From contig NZ_JAUCBR010000004.1 in the NCBI RefSeq assembly GCF_034676725.1, forward strand, positions 3,872,001 through 3,936,000: DNA of 64,000 nucleotides. Reading direction: 5' to 3'. A model generated the notes under the pieces. That model saw only the letters and a program-made list of their open reading frames with translations. It did not search any database and had not been told where the DNA came from. Made by a program: the position numbers and the translations under genes. Positions within the stretch are counted from its first letter, which is position 1. Every line of letters begins with the position of its first letter. Source of the stretch: Denitromonas sp. (GTDB lineage Bacteria; Pseudomonadota; Gammaproteobacteria; Burkholderiales; Rhodocyclaceae). This document shows positions 44,457-54,188 of the stretch, one piece after another.

Positions 44457-47400
44457 TCAAGCGAGGTTGCGCAACTCCCTGAGGGTGACCGACAGCATCG
44501 GCATGTCGATGCTGGGCGAACCCTTGATGTCGGCAAAGAGTTGCTGGCTGCGGTCGATCTGGGTGCAGCGTTGCGTCTCCCATGCCTTGATCAGTTCATC
44601 GGGGTCGCTCAGGTCAGGCGACAGCCGCAGGACATTGGCGGCCAGGTTGCGGGCCTGCAGCGAGAGGTCATCGCGCAGGGCGGTGCGGGCGAGGGACTGC
44701 CAGTGGGTGTCGGCGGGAAGGCTGGAAATCTGCCGGCCGAGCCAGTGAAGGTCGAAGCGGCCGCCGAGGGCGAAATACACCGTGGCGGCGGTGCGCTGGT
44801 CCCGACCGGTCTCGTTGGTCAGCTCCACCAGGTCGAGCGCCGAGTACAGTTCGTCCAGGCCGGCCACGCGACGCGCCAACGATTCGGGAACACCCTGCTC
44901 GGTGTAACCGGCGGTGAGTTTCTCGAGCTCGGCACGGTAGCCTGAGGCCACGACCTCTTCGAGCGTATCGGCCAGTTCCTGCGCCCCCGGGGTGAAGCGC
45001 GCCAGCGTTGTGCTCAGGTCGCTGGTCAGATCGGGGTGGCGGAGGAACCAGAGGGTGCCACGCATCACCAGCCGGCCCGAATCGATGATCATGCGGGTTT
45101 GCACGGCATCGGGGATCTGGTTGTCGAGCGCTTCGATCTCGGCCCACACGGAGACCAGGTTGAAAACCTCGCGGGTGGCGAGGTAGGCCCGGACGATGTC
45201 GGGCGCGGTGGCGCCGGTTTCTTCCTTGAGCCGGCCGACGAAGGTGGCGCCGACGCGGTTGACCATGCTGTTGATGACATGGGTGGCGATGATCTCGCGC
45301 TTGAGCGGGTGGCGCTGGATCTGGTCGGCGAAACGCTCGCGCAGCGGCACCGGGAAGTAGCGGATGAGCGCGGTGGAGATGTACGGATCCTCGGGGATAT
45401 CCGAGGCCAGCACTTCGTCGTAGAGCTCGATCTTGCTGTAGGCGAGCAGCACGGCCAGCTCCGGCGAGGTGAGCCCCTTCTGCGCGGCCTTGCGCTCGGC
45501 GATTTCCTCGTCGAAGGGCAGGAACTCGAGCTTGCGGTTGAGCCGGCCGGCGTTGCCGAGGCGGCGCATGAAGCGCGCCTGAGCGTCGATGAGCTCGGCG
45601 CCGCGGGTGCGGGTCACCGACAGGATCTGTGTCTGGAAGTAGTTGTCGCGCAGTACCAGGGTGGCCACTTCGTCGGTCATGTCCATCAGCAGCTGGTTGC
45701 GCTGCTTGTCGGTCAGTTCGCCGTCGGCGACCACGCCGTTGAGCAGGATCTTGATGTTTACTTCGTGGTCGGAGCAGTCGACGCCGCCGGAGTTGTCGAT
45801 GGCGTCGGTGCAGATGCGCCCGCCATTGAGGGCGAACTCGATGCGGCCGAGCTGGGTGGCGCCGAGGTTGCCGCCTTCGCCCACCACCTTGCAGCGCAGA
45901 TCTCGGCCGTTGACGCGCACGGCGTCGTTGGCGCGGTCGCCGACGGAGGCGTCGGTTTCGCTGGCGGCCTTGATGTAGGTGCCGATGCCGCCGTTGTAGA
46001 GCAGGTTCGACCGGCGCCTTGAGGATGCAGCGGATCAGCTCGGTCGGCGGCAGGGCGGTGGCGTCGGTGTCGAGCACGGCGCGCATCTGGTCGGATAGCG
46101 GGATGGACTTGGCGCTGCGCGGCCAGATGCCGCCGCCGGCCGAGATCAGCTTGCGGTCGTAGTCGTCCCAGGACGAGCGCGGCAGGGCGAACATGCGCTC
46201 ACGCTCGACCCAGCTGGTTTCCGGGTCCGGATCCGGGTCGACGAAGATGTGACGGTGGTCGAAGGCGGCGAGCAGCTTGATCTTCTTCGACAGCAGCATG
46301 CCGTTGCCGAACACGTCGCCCGACATATCGCCCACACCGACCACGGTGAAGGGCTCTTCCTGGGTGTTGATGCCCATTTCGCGGAAGTGGCGCTTGACCG
46401 ACTCCCAGGCGCCGCGGGCGGTGATACCCATCTTTTTGTGGTCGTAGCCGACCGATCCGCCGGAGGCGAAGGCATCGCCGAGCCAGAAACCGTATTCGGC
46501 GGCGACTGAGTTGGCGATGTCGGAGAAGGTGGCGGTGCCTTTGTCGGCGGCGACGACAAGATAGGGGTCGTCTTCATCGTGGCGCACCACCGAGGCCGGC
46601 GGCACGACCGCGCCCATGACGAGGTTGTCGGTCACGTCGAGCAGGCCGGAGAGGAACATGCGGTAGCAGGCCACGCCTTCGGCCAGCATGGCTTCGCGGT
46701 CGCCGGCAGGGGGCGGCGTCTTGACCACGAAGCCCCCCTTGGAGCCGACCGGCACGATGACGGCGTTCTTGACGATCTGCGCCTTGACCAGGCCGAGGAT
46801 CTCGGTGCGGAAGTCTTCCATGCGGTCCGACCAGCGCAGGCCGCCGCGCGCCACCTTGCCACCGCGCAGGTGCACCCCCTCGACCCGCGGCGAGTAGACG
46901 AAGATTTCGAACATCGGCTTCGGCTCGGGCAGGTTGGGGATGAGGCTGGGCTTGAACTTGAACGACAGGTAGGGCTTGTGCTTGCCGTCCTTGCCGCTCT
47001 GGTAGAAGTTGGTGCGCAGCGTCGCCTGGATCATGGCCAGGAACTGGCGCAGGATGCGGTCCTCGTCCAGGTTGGCGACGGTGTCGAGCGTGGCGTTGAT
47101 CTCGCTGACGAGCGTGTCGCAGCGGGCGTCGCGGTCGACGTCTTCGGCCGGGTCGAAGCGCGTCTTGAACAGCTTGACCAACTGGGCGGTGAGCGCCGGG
47201 TAGTTGGCCAGCGTCTGCTCCATGTAGGTCTGGCTGAAGGTGAAGGCGGCCTGCTTCATGTGCTTGGCGTAGGCGCGCAGCATGCTCACCTCGCGCCAGT
47301 CGAGGCCGGCGAGCAGGGTGAGGCGGTTGAAGTCGTCGTTCTCGATGTCGCCGCACCAGGCGCGAGCGAATACTTCGTGAAAGAGCGGCCGCAGGCGCTC

Positions 47401-49275
47401 GAGGTTGAGCTCTTCGACCCCGGCCAGTTGCATGCCGAAGTCATGCACCCACACTACGCTGCCGTCCTGCCGCTCGATACGATAGGGTCGCTCTTCAATG
47501 ACCTTGACGCCGGTACGCTCGAGCATGGGCAGGCTGCTCGACAGCGGCACCGGCGAGCCGGTATGGAAGAGCTTGAAGTTGATGTGGCCTTGCGGCGCCT
47601 CCAGCGGAATATAGAGGTTCATGCCCAGCCCGCTGCGCGGATCGAGCGATTCCATCAGGTCGATGTCGTGCACCGCGATGCGTGCCGGGTAGTCTTCGCG
47701 GTAGCCGGCGGGGAAGGCGGTGGCGTAGCTGCGGCACAGGCGCATGCCGCGCTCTTCGCCGTGGTGTTCGATCAGCGCGCTTTGCAGGCCGTCTTCCCAG
47801 CGGCGGGCAACGTTGATGAGGCGGGTCTCGATCTCGCGCACATCGAAGGTCGGGATGACCGAGTCCTTGGTGCGCACGATGATCAGCACCCGCGCCAGCG
47901 CCGACTCGGAGAAGTGCACCTCGAACTCCGACGAGACGCCTTCGAAGGCGTCCATCAGCACCATCTGCATGCGCTTGCGTTGCTCGGTGTTGTAGTTTTC
48001 GCGCGGGATGTAGATCAGGCAGGAGACGAAGCGGGCGTAGGCATCGGAGCGGGCGAACAGGCGGATGCGCTGGCGCTCGCCGAGACGCAGGATGCCGGTG
48101 GCGGTGTTGAAGAGCTCGTCCGGTGTGCTCTGGAAGAGTTCGTCGCGCGGATATTGTTCGAGGATGGTGGCCAGCGCCTTGCCGGCATGGCTCTTGGGCA
48201 TCAGCCCGGCGCGCTCGATGACGCTCTGCACCTTGCGGCGCAGCAGCGGGATGCGCTTGGGGTTGGTGTTGTAGGCGGTGGAAGTGAGCAGGCCGATGAT
48301 GCGGCGTTCGCCGGTGACGCGCCCTTCGGCATCGAAGCACTTGATGCTGAGGTGGTCGAGGTAGCCCTGGCGGTGCACCGTCGAGCGGGTATTCGACTTG
48401 GTGATGGTCAGCAGATTGGGCAGATGCGCCTGGGCCTTGAGCTGGGCGGGCAGGGCGGCGAAGGACATCGACTGCTTGCTGTCGCCGGTCTCCCGCAGCA
48501 GACCGAGGCCGGAGCCGCTGCGGATGCGCAGCTCGTTCTCGCCGTCCTTGCTGATCAGGTCGTAATCGCGGCAGCCGAGCAGCACGAAGTTGTCGTCGGC
48601 CAGCCATTCGAGGAAGGCCTTGACCTCGGCCACCTCTTCGGGCGCCTCGGGCGTGGTGCTGGCGCCGGCTTCGGCGATGACCTCGGTGAGCCGCTCGGTC
48701 ATGGCCGGCCAGTCCTCGACGGCAACGCGAACATCGCGCAGGACGCGCTCGATGCCGGCCTTGATCGATTCAAGATCGGACGCGTCGGTGCGGCGGTCGA
48801 CCTCGACGTGGATGATCGACTCGTAGCGCGCATCGGTCTCGCCGTTGTCGCCCATGCGCTGGTACTGGCCCTTGGCGTCGCGCACCACCGACATCACCGG
48901 GTGGATGATGAGGTGCAGCGTCAGGCCCTGACGGTTGACCTCGATGCCGATGGAGTCGACCAGAAACGGCATGTCGGGGCCGACCAGTTCGATCACGGTA
49001 TGGGTGGACTCCCAGCCATGTTCGTCCATGCGCGGGTTGTAGACGCGCACCTTGGTGTCACCCTCGTGCTTGCGTGCGAACTGCCAGTGGCTGAGTACGG
49101 CACCGTAGAGGTCAGCAACTTCACGGCCCGCCAGGTCATCAGTGTCGACCTGGTTGTAGTACTTGCGCGCGAACGGTTCGACGATCGCTGCCTGGTCGGG
49201 TGCCAGTTTGCTGCGGATCAGTTCGACAACCGCTTCGATCTGGCTGGAGCCGGCCTCATCGGTGCGTGGTGACAT
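44457..49275 (-). CDS. gdhB: NAD-specific glutamate dehydrogenase, large (GDH180-type) (frame disrupted at 46006)
   Basis: About 1606 residues after correction, matching the 180-kDa NAD-GDH class that oxidises glutamate to 2-oxoglutarate and ammonia. The N-terminal 700 residues hold ACT-like regulatory regions; the catalytic domain follows with GGLRWSDR, FVDPDPDPE and KVVGEGGNLGATQLGR; the C-terminal helical domain is typical. The start MSPRTDEAG at 49275 has an AGGAG site upstream, better than a Met ten codons earlier. At 46006-46007 the plus strand reads GGTTCGACC; removing one T restores LKAPVDLLYNGG and joins the two frames near residue 1088. Symbol use varies between species. Confidence 0.92.
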
Positions 49276-50208
49276 GCTGTTCTCCTCGTAGTGCGGGTTT
49301 GACAATGGCGCTCGTGACGCCTTGTTTCAGTCGTTTGGGTGAAAGCTTGCTGGCCTGGGCATGTCACCCAGGTGCGCGTGGGCCTCAGGCAGGCGGTTGA
49401 AATGCGCAGGGTGCCATGAGTGTCCACCTGGAGTTGATTGTTAACGCAGTGCTTGTCGCAATGTGCATCAGATGCCGAACGGGTTGCCCGAAATGTGAAA
49501 TGCGTGCCTTGGTGCGCAATGCGGTTGACCGTCGCCGACACTCGGCGATGCGCAGCTGGCGGCGTTTGTGGCTCGGTGCTCACATGTTTTCCGACCTACG
49601 ATACTCCGCCGGAATCATCTCGGCCACCGTCTGTTCGCGAAAAGTGTGAAGGTCGGCCGCTGGGGTTTGACGTCCTTGCGCTGCAGCATGGCCGGGTGCT
49701 GATCGGTGCGAAGGTCCGGGGCGCAACCCGCCCAAAAGCAGGCTGTGCCGTGCTAGTGGTATGGTCATGGGAAGTGGCTCGCGGCTTCGCCATGTGGAAT
49801 CGGCCGGCGAATCGCCGCGCCTTGATGCCCTGGCCGCGCGATGCCGGCAAAACCAGCGCGCCGGCGCGGCTTGCGCCCCGGTGGTGATGCCGCATCGGAG
49901 CGCAGCATATTTTGGCAAACGCCCCAACAGCGCCGCGTCGACAGTGCGCTGCCGGCGTGTCGGGGTGGGGCGTCGTACATGATGTACGGCGCACCTTTTT
50001 TGGACGAATTTCTTCGCTATCGAGGCGATTGGGCGGGGCGCGTTCATTGCGCCGCATCATGATTGCCATCAGCTTTGCGACATGAATTGAACCCATGCTG
50101 CGCCGATTTGGCGACTAGAATCAAAGCATTGCTGGACGCGCATCGTCGATGCACCCGTCCGGTCTCATCACCCCGTTAGAGGGTGCCTCAAACACGGAGA
50201 GTCGAATC
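49276..50208. other. About 930-bp gene-poor region upstream of glutamate dehydrogenase and gabD
   Basis: I find no gene I can support: open frames here are rich in Arg, Ser and His, lack ribosome sites and family motifs, and overlap one another. No tRNA or insertion-sequence ends were seen. It must contain the divergent promoters of the dehydrogenase and gabD; a TAGAAT at 50116-50121 is a weak -10 candidate for gabD. Confidence 0.5.
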
Positions 50209-51663
50209 TTGAAGCTGACCGATACCACGCTGCTCAAGCAACAGTGCTACATCAACGGAGAATGGATGGACGCAGATAGCGGCCAGACCTTTGCCGTCGA
50301 GAACCCAGCGACGGGCGAGGTGCTGGCGACGGTTCCCGATATGGGAGCGGCGGAGACCCGGCGCGCCATCGAGGCTGCCCGCCAGGCACAACCCGCCTGG
50401 CGGGCACGGACGGCCGGCGAGCGCGCCAAGGTGTTGCGCCGCTGGCACGACCTGCTGCTGGCCAATCAGGAAGACCTGGCGCAGCTGATGACCGCCGAGC
50501 AGGGCAAGCCGCTGGTCGAGTCGCGCGGCGAAATTGCCTACGCGGCCTCGTTCATTGAATGGTTTGCCGAAGAAGGCAAGCGCATCTACGGCGACATCAT
50601 CCCGCCGCATCACGCCGACAAGCGCGTGCTGGTCACCAAGGAGCCGATCGGCGTGTGCGCCGCGATCACGCCCTGGAATTTCCCCTCGGCCATGATCACC
50701 CGCAAGGTTGGCCCGGCGCTGGCCGCCGGCTGCGCCATGGTGCTCAAGCCGGCCGAGGCGACGCCGCTGTCGGCGCTGGCACTGGCCCAACTGGCCGAAC
50801 GCGCCGGCGTGCCGAAGGGCATCTTCAACGTCGTGACCGGCGATGCGCGCGCCATCGGTGGCGAGATGTGCGCCAACCCGACCGTGCGCAAGCTGACCTT
50901 CACCGGATCGACCGAAGTGGGCCGCATCCTCATGCAGCAGTGCGCGCCAACCATCAAGAAGCTGTCGCTGGAACTCGGCGGCAATGCGCCCTTCATCGTC
51001 TTCGACGACGCCAATCTCGAGGCTGCCGTGCAAGGGGCCATGGCGTCGAAATATCGCAATGCCGGACAGACCTGCGTGTGCGCCAACCGCCTGCTGGTCC
51101 AGGACGGCATCTACGACGCGTTTGTCGAGAAGCTGGCGGCGGCGGTGGGCGGGCTCCAGGTCGGCAACGGCGTGGACGATGGCGTGTCGCAGGGGCCGCT
51201 GATTGACGATGCGGCCATTGCCAAGGTCGAGGAGCTGGTCGATGACGCCCGCGAGAAGGGCGCTCGCGTGGTGTGCGGCGGCAAGCGCCATGCGCTGGGT
51301 CGCACTTACTACCAGCCAACCATTCTGGCCAATGTGACGCCCACCATGCGTGTGGCGCGCGAGGAAGTGTTCGGCCCGGTCGCGCCGATCTTCCGTTTCA
51401 AGACGGAAGCCGAGGCCGTTGCCATGGCCAATGACACCGAGTTCGGCCTGGCGTCGTATTTCTATACCGAAAACCTGGCGCGCACCATGCGGGTGTCCAG
51501 CGCACTCGAGTACGGCATTGTCGGTGTCAATACCGGCCTGATCTCGACCGAAGTGGCGCCGTTTGGCGGCATGAAGTCGTCCGGTCTGGGCCGCGAAGGC
51601 TCGAAGTACGGGATTGAAGACTATCTGGAAATCAAGCACGTCTGCATTGGCGGCATCGAGTAG
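50209..51663 (+). CDS. gabD: NAD(P)-dependent succinate-semialdehyde dehydrogenase
   Basis: A 484-residue aldehyde dehydrogenase oxidising succinate semialdehyde to succinate in GABA breakdown. Catalytic Cys289 (AGQTCVCANR) and Glu255 (LELGGNAPF) are present, with TPWNFPSAMITRK binding the cofactor and SALEYGIVGVNTGLIS, the segment characteristic of GabD. A TTG start at 50209 is chosen: GGAGA lies 9 bases upstream and it gives MKLTDTTLL..., matching GabD N-termini and length, whereas the ATG at 50149 adds 20 unconserved residues. gabT follows after 29 bases. Confidence 0.94.
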   Translation: MKLTDTTLLKQQCYINGEWMDADSGQTFAVENPATGEVLATVPDMGAAETRRAIEAARQAQPAWRARTAGERAKVLRRWHDLLLANQEDLAQLMTAEQGKPLVESRGEIAYAASFIEWFAEEGKRIYGDIIPPHHADKRVLVTKEPIGVCAAITPWNFPSAMITRKVGPALAAGCAMVLKPAEATPLSALALAQLAERAGVPKGIFNVVTGDARAIGGEMCANPTVRKLTFTGSTEVGRILMQQCAPTIKKLSLELGGNAPFIVFDDANLEAAVQGAMASKYRNAGQTCVCANRLLVQDGIYDAFVEKLAAAVGGLQVGNGVDDGVSQGPLIDDAAIAKVEELVDDAREKGARVVCGGKRHALGRTYYQPTILANVTPTMRVAREEVFGPVAPIFRFKTEAEAVAMANDTEFGLASYFYTENLARTMRVSSALEYGIVGVNTGLISTEVAPFGGMKSSGLGREGSKYGIEDYLEIKHVCIGGIE

Positions 51664-51692
51664 GTCGCCGGTACGGTCGCAGGAGCCAAGGC

Positions 51693-52997
51693 ATGAATGC
51701 ACGCAACGAGACCCCTGCTAAATCCAACGCCGCGTTGATGGCGCGGCGTACGGCAGCGCTGCCGCGCGGCGTGGGCCAGGCGCACCCGCTGTTTGCCGAG
51801 CGCGCCGAAAACGCCGAGATCTGGGATGTCGAGGGCCGTCGGTGGATCGATTTTTGCGCTGGCATCGCGGTGGTCAACACCGGCCACTGCCATCCCAGGG
51901 TGATGGCCGCTGCCCGCCAGCAACTGGACAAATTTACCCATACCTGCTTCCAGGTGATGGCGTATGAGTCCTATGTGGAACTGTGCGAACGTTTGAACGC
52001 CGCCGCGCCCGGCAATACGCCGAAGAAATCCTTCCTGGTCAATTCGGGCGCCGAAGCGGTGGAAAATGCGGTGAAGATCGCACGGGCCGCCACCGGCCGT
52101 TCAGGCGTGATCGCCTTTGGCGGCGGCTTTCATGGCCGCACCATGTTCGGCATGGCGCTGACCGGCAAGGTGGCGCCGTACAAGATCAAGTTCGGGCCGT
52201 TTCCGGCGGAGATCTTTCATGTTCCGTTTCCGGATGCACTTCACGGCGTGTCCGAGGACGAATCCATCACGGCGATCGAGCGCACCTTCAAGTACAGCAT
52301 CGAGGCGTCACGCGTGGCGGCGATTCTCATCGAGCCGGTGCAAGGGGAGGGCGGATACGTGCCTGCACCGCTCGGTTTTTTACAGCGCCTGCGCACCCTG
52401 TGTGATGCGCACGGCATCCTGCTCATTGCCGACGAAGTGCAAACCGGCATTGCCCGCTGCGGCAAGCTGTTTGCAACCGAACACTACGGCGTCGAGCCGG
52501 ACATCATCACGCTCGCCAAAGGCCTTGGCGGTGGCATGACGGTCTCCGCGGTGGTGGGCAAGGCAGCCGTCATGGACGCCGCCGATCCGGGTGGCCTCGG
52601 GTTGACCTATGCAGGCAACCCGGTCGCTGTGGCGAGCGCCCTGGCGGTGCTCGACGTGGTCGAGGAAGAAAAACTGTGTGAGCGGGCAATGCAGCTCGGC
52701 GAGCAGATGCGTCGCCGGTTCAACGCCATGAAGTCCCGCTTCGCAAGCATGGCCGAAGTGCGTGGCCTCGGCGCCATGACGGCGGTGGAGTTCTGTCGCG
52801 ATGGCGATCCGGCGCAACCAGCGGCCGACCTCGCCAACGCGCTCAAGGACGAGGCCGCACGGCGAGGCTTGCTGCTGCTGATGTGCGGCACCTACGGCAA
52901 TGTGCTGCGCGTGATGGTACCGCTGACCCTGAGCGATGCCGTGCTCAAGGAAGGCATGGATATCATCGAAGCCTCGCTCGAGGCCATTGGCGCTTGA
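51693..52997 (+). CDS. gabT: 4-aminobutyrate aminotransferase
   Basis: A 434-residue class III PLP aminotransferase converting GABA and 2-oxoglutarate to succinate semialdehyde and glutamate. PLP-binding Lys276 is in LAKGLGGGM, preceded by IADEVQTG (Asp contacting the pyridine N). The N-terminal FCAGIAVVNTGHCHP and VNSGAEAVENAVK are typical. Its product feeds gabD upstream; the glutamate formed could be used by the glutamate dehydrogenase. Paralogous acetylornithine-type enzymes are less likely given gabD linkage. Confidence 0.94.
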   Translation: MNARNETPAKSNAALMARRTAALPRGVGQAHPLFAERAENAEIWDVEGRRWIDFCAGIAVVNTGHCHPRVMAAARQQLDKFTHTCFQVMAYESYVELCERLNAAAPGNTPKKSFLVNSGAEAVENAVKIARAATGRSGVIAFGGGFHGRTMFGMALTGKVAPYKIKFGPFPAEIFHVPFPDALHGVSEDESITAIERTFKYSIEASRVAAILIEPVQGEGGYVPAPLGFLQRLRTLCDAHGILLIADEVQTGIARCGKLFATEHYGVEPDIITLAKGLGGGMTVSAVVGKAAVMDAADPGGLGLTYAGNPVAVASALAVLDVVEEEKLCERAMQLGEQMRRRFNAMKSRFASMAEVRGLGAMTAVEFCRDGDPAQPAADLANALKDEAARRGLLLLMCGTYGNVLRVMVPLTLSDAVLKEGMDIIEASLEAIGA

Positions 52998-53015
52998 AGA
53001 TTGTTTAACGGGTAG

Positions 53016-53034
53016 GCCAGCCCCGCAAGCTGGC
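53016..53034 (+). terminator. Hairpin between gabT and the TAXI binding-protein gene
   Basis: Stem GCCAGC/GCTGGC with a 7-base loop (CCCGCAA), then TAATTAAG, 18 bases after gabT. Possibly a weak terminator or attenuator separating gabDT from the transporter genes. Confidence 0.35.
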
Positions 53035-53075
53035 TAATTAAGCAAGACGATAAAAACTCCTGGAGGAGACCTGAT

Positions 53076-54044
53076 ATGACCAGACTGACTGCTATCGCAA
53101 CCGCCCTCGCGCTCGGTGCCACACTGGGCTCGGCGCCGGCGCAGGCCGAAACCAAGTTCGTCACCATCGGCACCGGGGGGGTCACCGGGGTGTACTACGC
53201 CGCCGGCGGCGCCATTTGCCGGCTGATGAACAAGGACCGTGCCAAGCACGGCATCCGCTGCTCGGTCGAGAGCACCGGCGGCTCGGTGTACAACGTCAAC
53301 ACCATCCGCGCCGGCGAGCTGGACTTCGGCGTTGCCCAATCCGACTGGCAGTACCACGCCGTCAAGGGCACCAGCAAATTCGCCGATGCCGGCCCCTTCA
53401 CCGAGCTTCGCGCCGTATTCTCGGTGCATCCAGAGCCGTTCACCGTGGTGGCGCGTGCCGACGCCAACATCACGCAGTTCTCGGATTTCAAGGGCAAGCG
53501 CTTCAACATCGGCAACCCCGGCTCGGGCACCCGCGCCTCGATGGAGGAGCTGCTCAAGGGCCTGGGCATGACCAAGGACGACTTCTCGCTGGCCTCCGAG
53601 CTCAAGGCCGACGAACACGGCGCCGCGCTGTGCGACAACAAGATCGACGGCTTCTTCTACGGCGTGGGTCACCCCTCGGCCAACATCCAGGACCCGACCA
53701 CCACCTGCGGCGCCAAGCTGGTACCGCTGACCGGGCCTCAAATCGACAAGCTGGTGGCCGAGGCGCCGTTCTACGCCAAGGTCGAGATCCCCGGCGGTCT
53801 GTACGCCGGCAACCCCAACCCGACGCCGACCTACGGCGTGGTGGCCAGCTTCGTGAGCTCGACCAAGACCTCGCCCGAGGTGGTGTACGAGCTGGTCAAG
53901 TCGGTGTTCGAGAACTTCGACGACTTCAAGAAGCTGCACCCGGCCTTTGCCAACCTGAAGCAGGAGGAGATGATCAAGAACGGTCTGTCCGCTCCGCTGC
54001 ATGAGGGCGCCGTGAAGTACTACAAGGAAAAGGGCTGGATGTAA
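53076..54044 (+). CDS. TAXI-family TRAP transporter substrate-binding protein
   Basis: A 322-residue periplasmic binding protein of the TAXI family. The signal peptide ends PAQA-ETK (about residue 24); the mature start KFVTIGTGGVTGVYYAAGGAICRLMNK is the family-defining motif. Later signatures RFNIGNPGSGTRASMEELL and GGLYAGNPNPTPTYGV form the binding cleft. Characterised TAXI proteins bind glutamate or similar acids, which fits the gabD/gabT and glutamate dehydrogenase neighbours. GGAGGAG precedes the start. The fused permease follows after 144 bp that include a hairpin. Confidence 0.93.
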   Translation: MTRLTAIATALALGATLGSAPAQAETKFVTIGTGGVTGVYYAAGGAICRLMNKDRAKHGIRCSVESTGGSVYNVNTIRAGELDFGVAQSDWQYHAVKGTSKFADAGPFTELRAVFSVHPEPFTVVARADANITQFSDFKGKRFNIGNPGSGTRASMEELLKGLGMTKDDFSLASELKADEHGAALCDNKIDGFFYGVGHPSANIQDPTTTCGAKLVPLTGPQIDKLVAEAPFYAKVEIPGGLYAGNPNPTPTYGVVASFVSSTKTSPEVVYELVKSVFENFDDFKKLHPAFANLKQEEMIKNGLSAPLHEGAVKYYKEKGWM

Positions 54045-54053
54045 TCCGTCCCG

Positions 54054-54080
54054 CGTCGGCCGGTGCAATGCCGGCCGACG
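54054..54080 (+). promoter_or_regulatory. Intra-operon hairpin between binding protein and permease
   Basis: Perfect 10-bp stem CGTCGGCCGG/CCGGCCGACG with a 7-base loop, 9 bases after the binding-protein stop, without a T run. Such hairpins commonly keep the upstream binding-protein message more abundant than the permease message. Confidence 0.5.
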
Positions 54081-54188
54081 TGATCCACATCGTTGCGGGA
54101 TCCGCCCCGCGGGTGTACTAATACATACGTTTGTGCGATAAGGGCTCCCCTTTTTCAACCAACCGCTAGAACGCACGGAGACGAAGTC

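Noticed and set aside
44301..44945. Open frame running through the 35-bp repeats
   Set aside because: Repeats have a length not divisible by three, giving frame-shuffled repetitive peptides; the rest is antisense to glutamate dehydrogenase.
46579..49272. 897-codon open frame on the plus strand, antisense to glutamate dehydrogenase
   Set aside because: It mirrors a strongly conserved gene in GC-rich DNA; its translation is rich in His, Gln, Arg and Gly repeats with no domain motifs.
49580..50047. 155-codon minus-strand open frame in the gene-poor region
   Set aside because: Arg/Ser/His-rich, no ribosome site, no family motif, and overlapped by several equally long frames.
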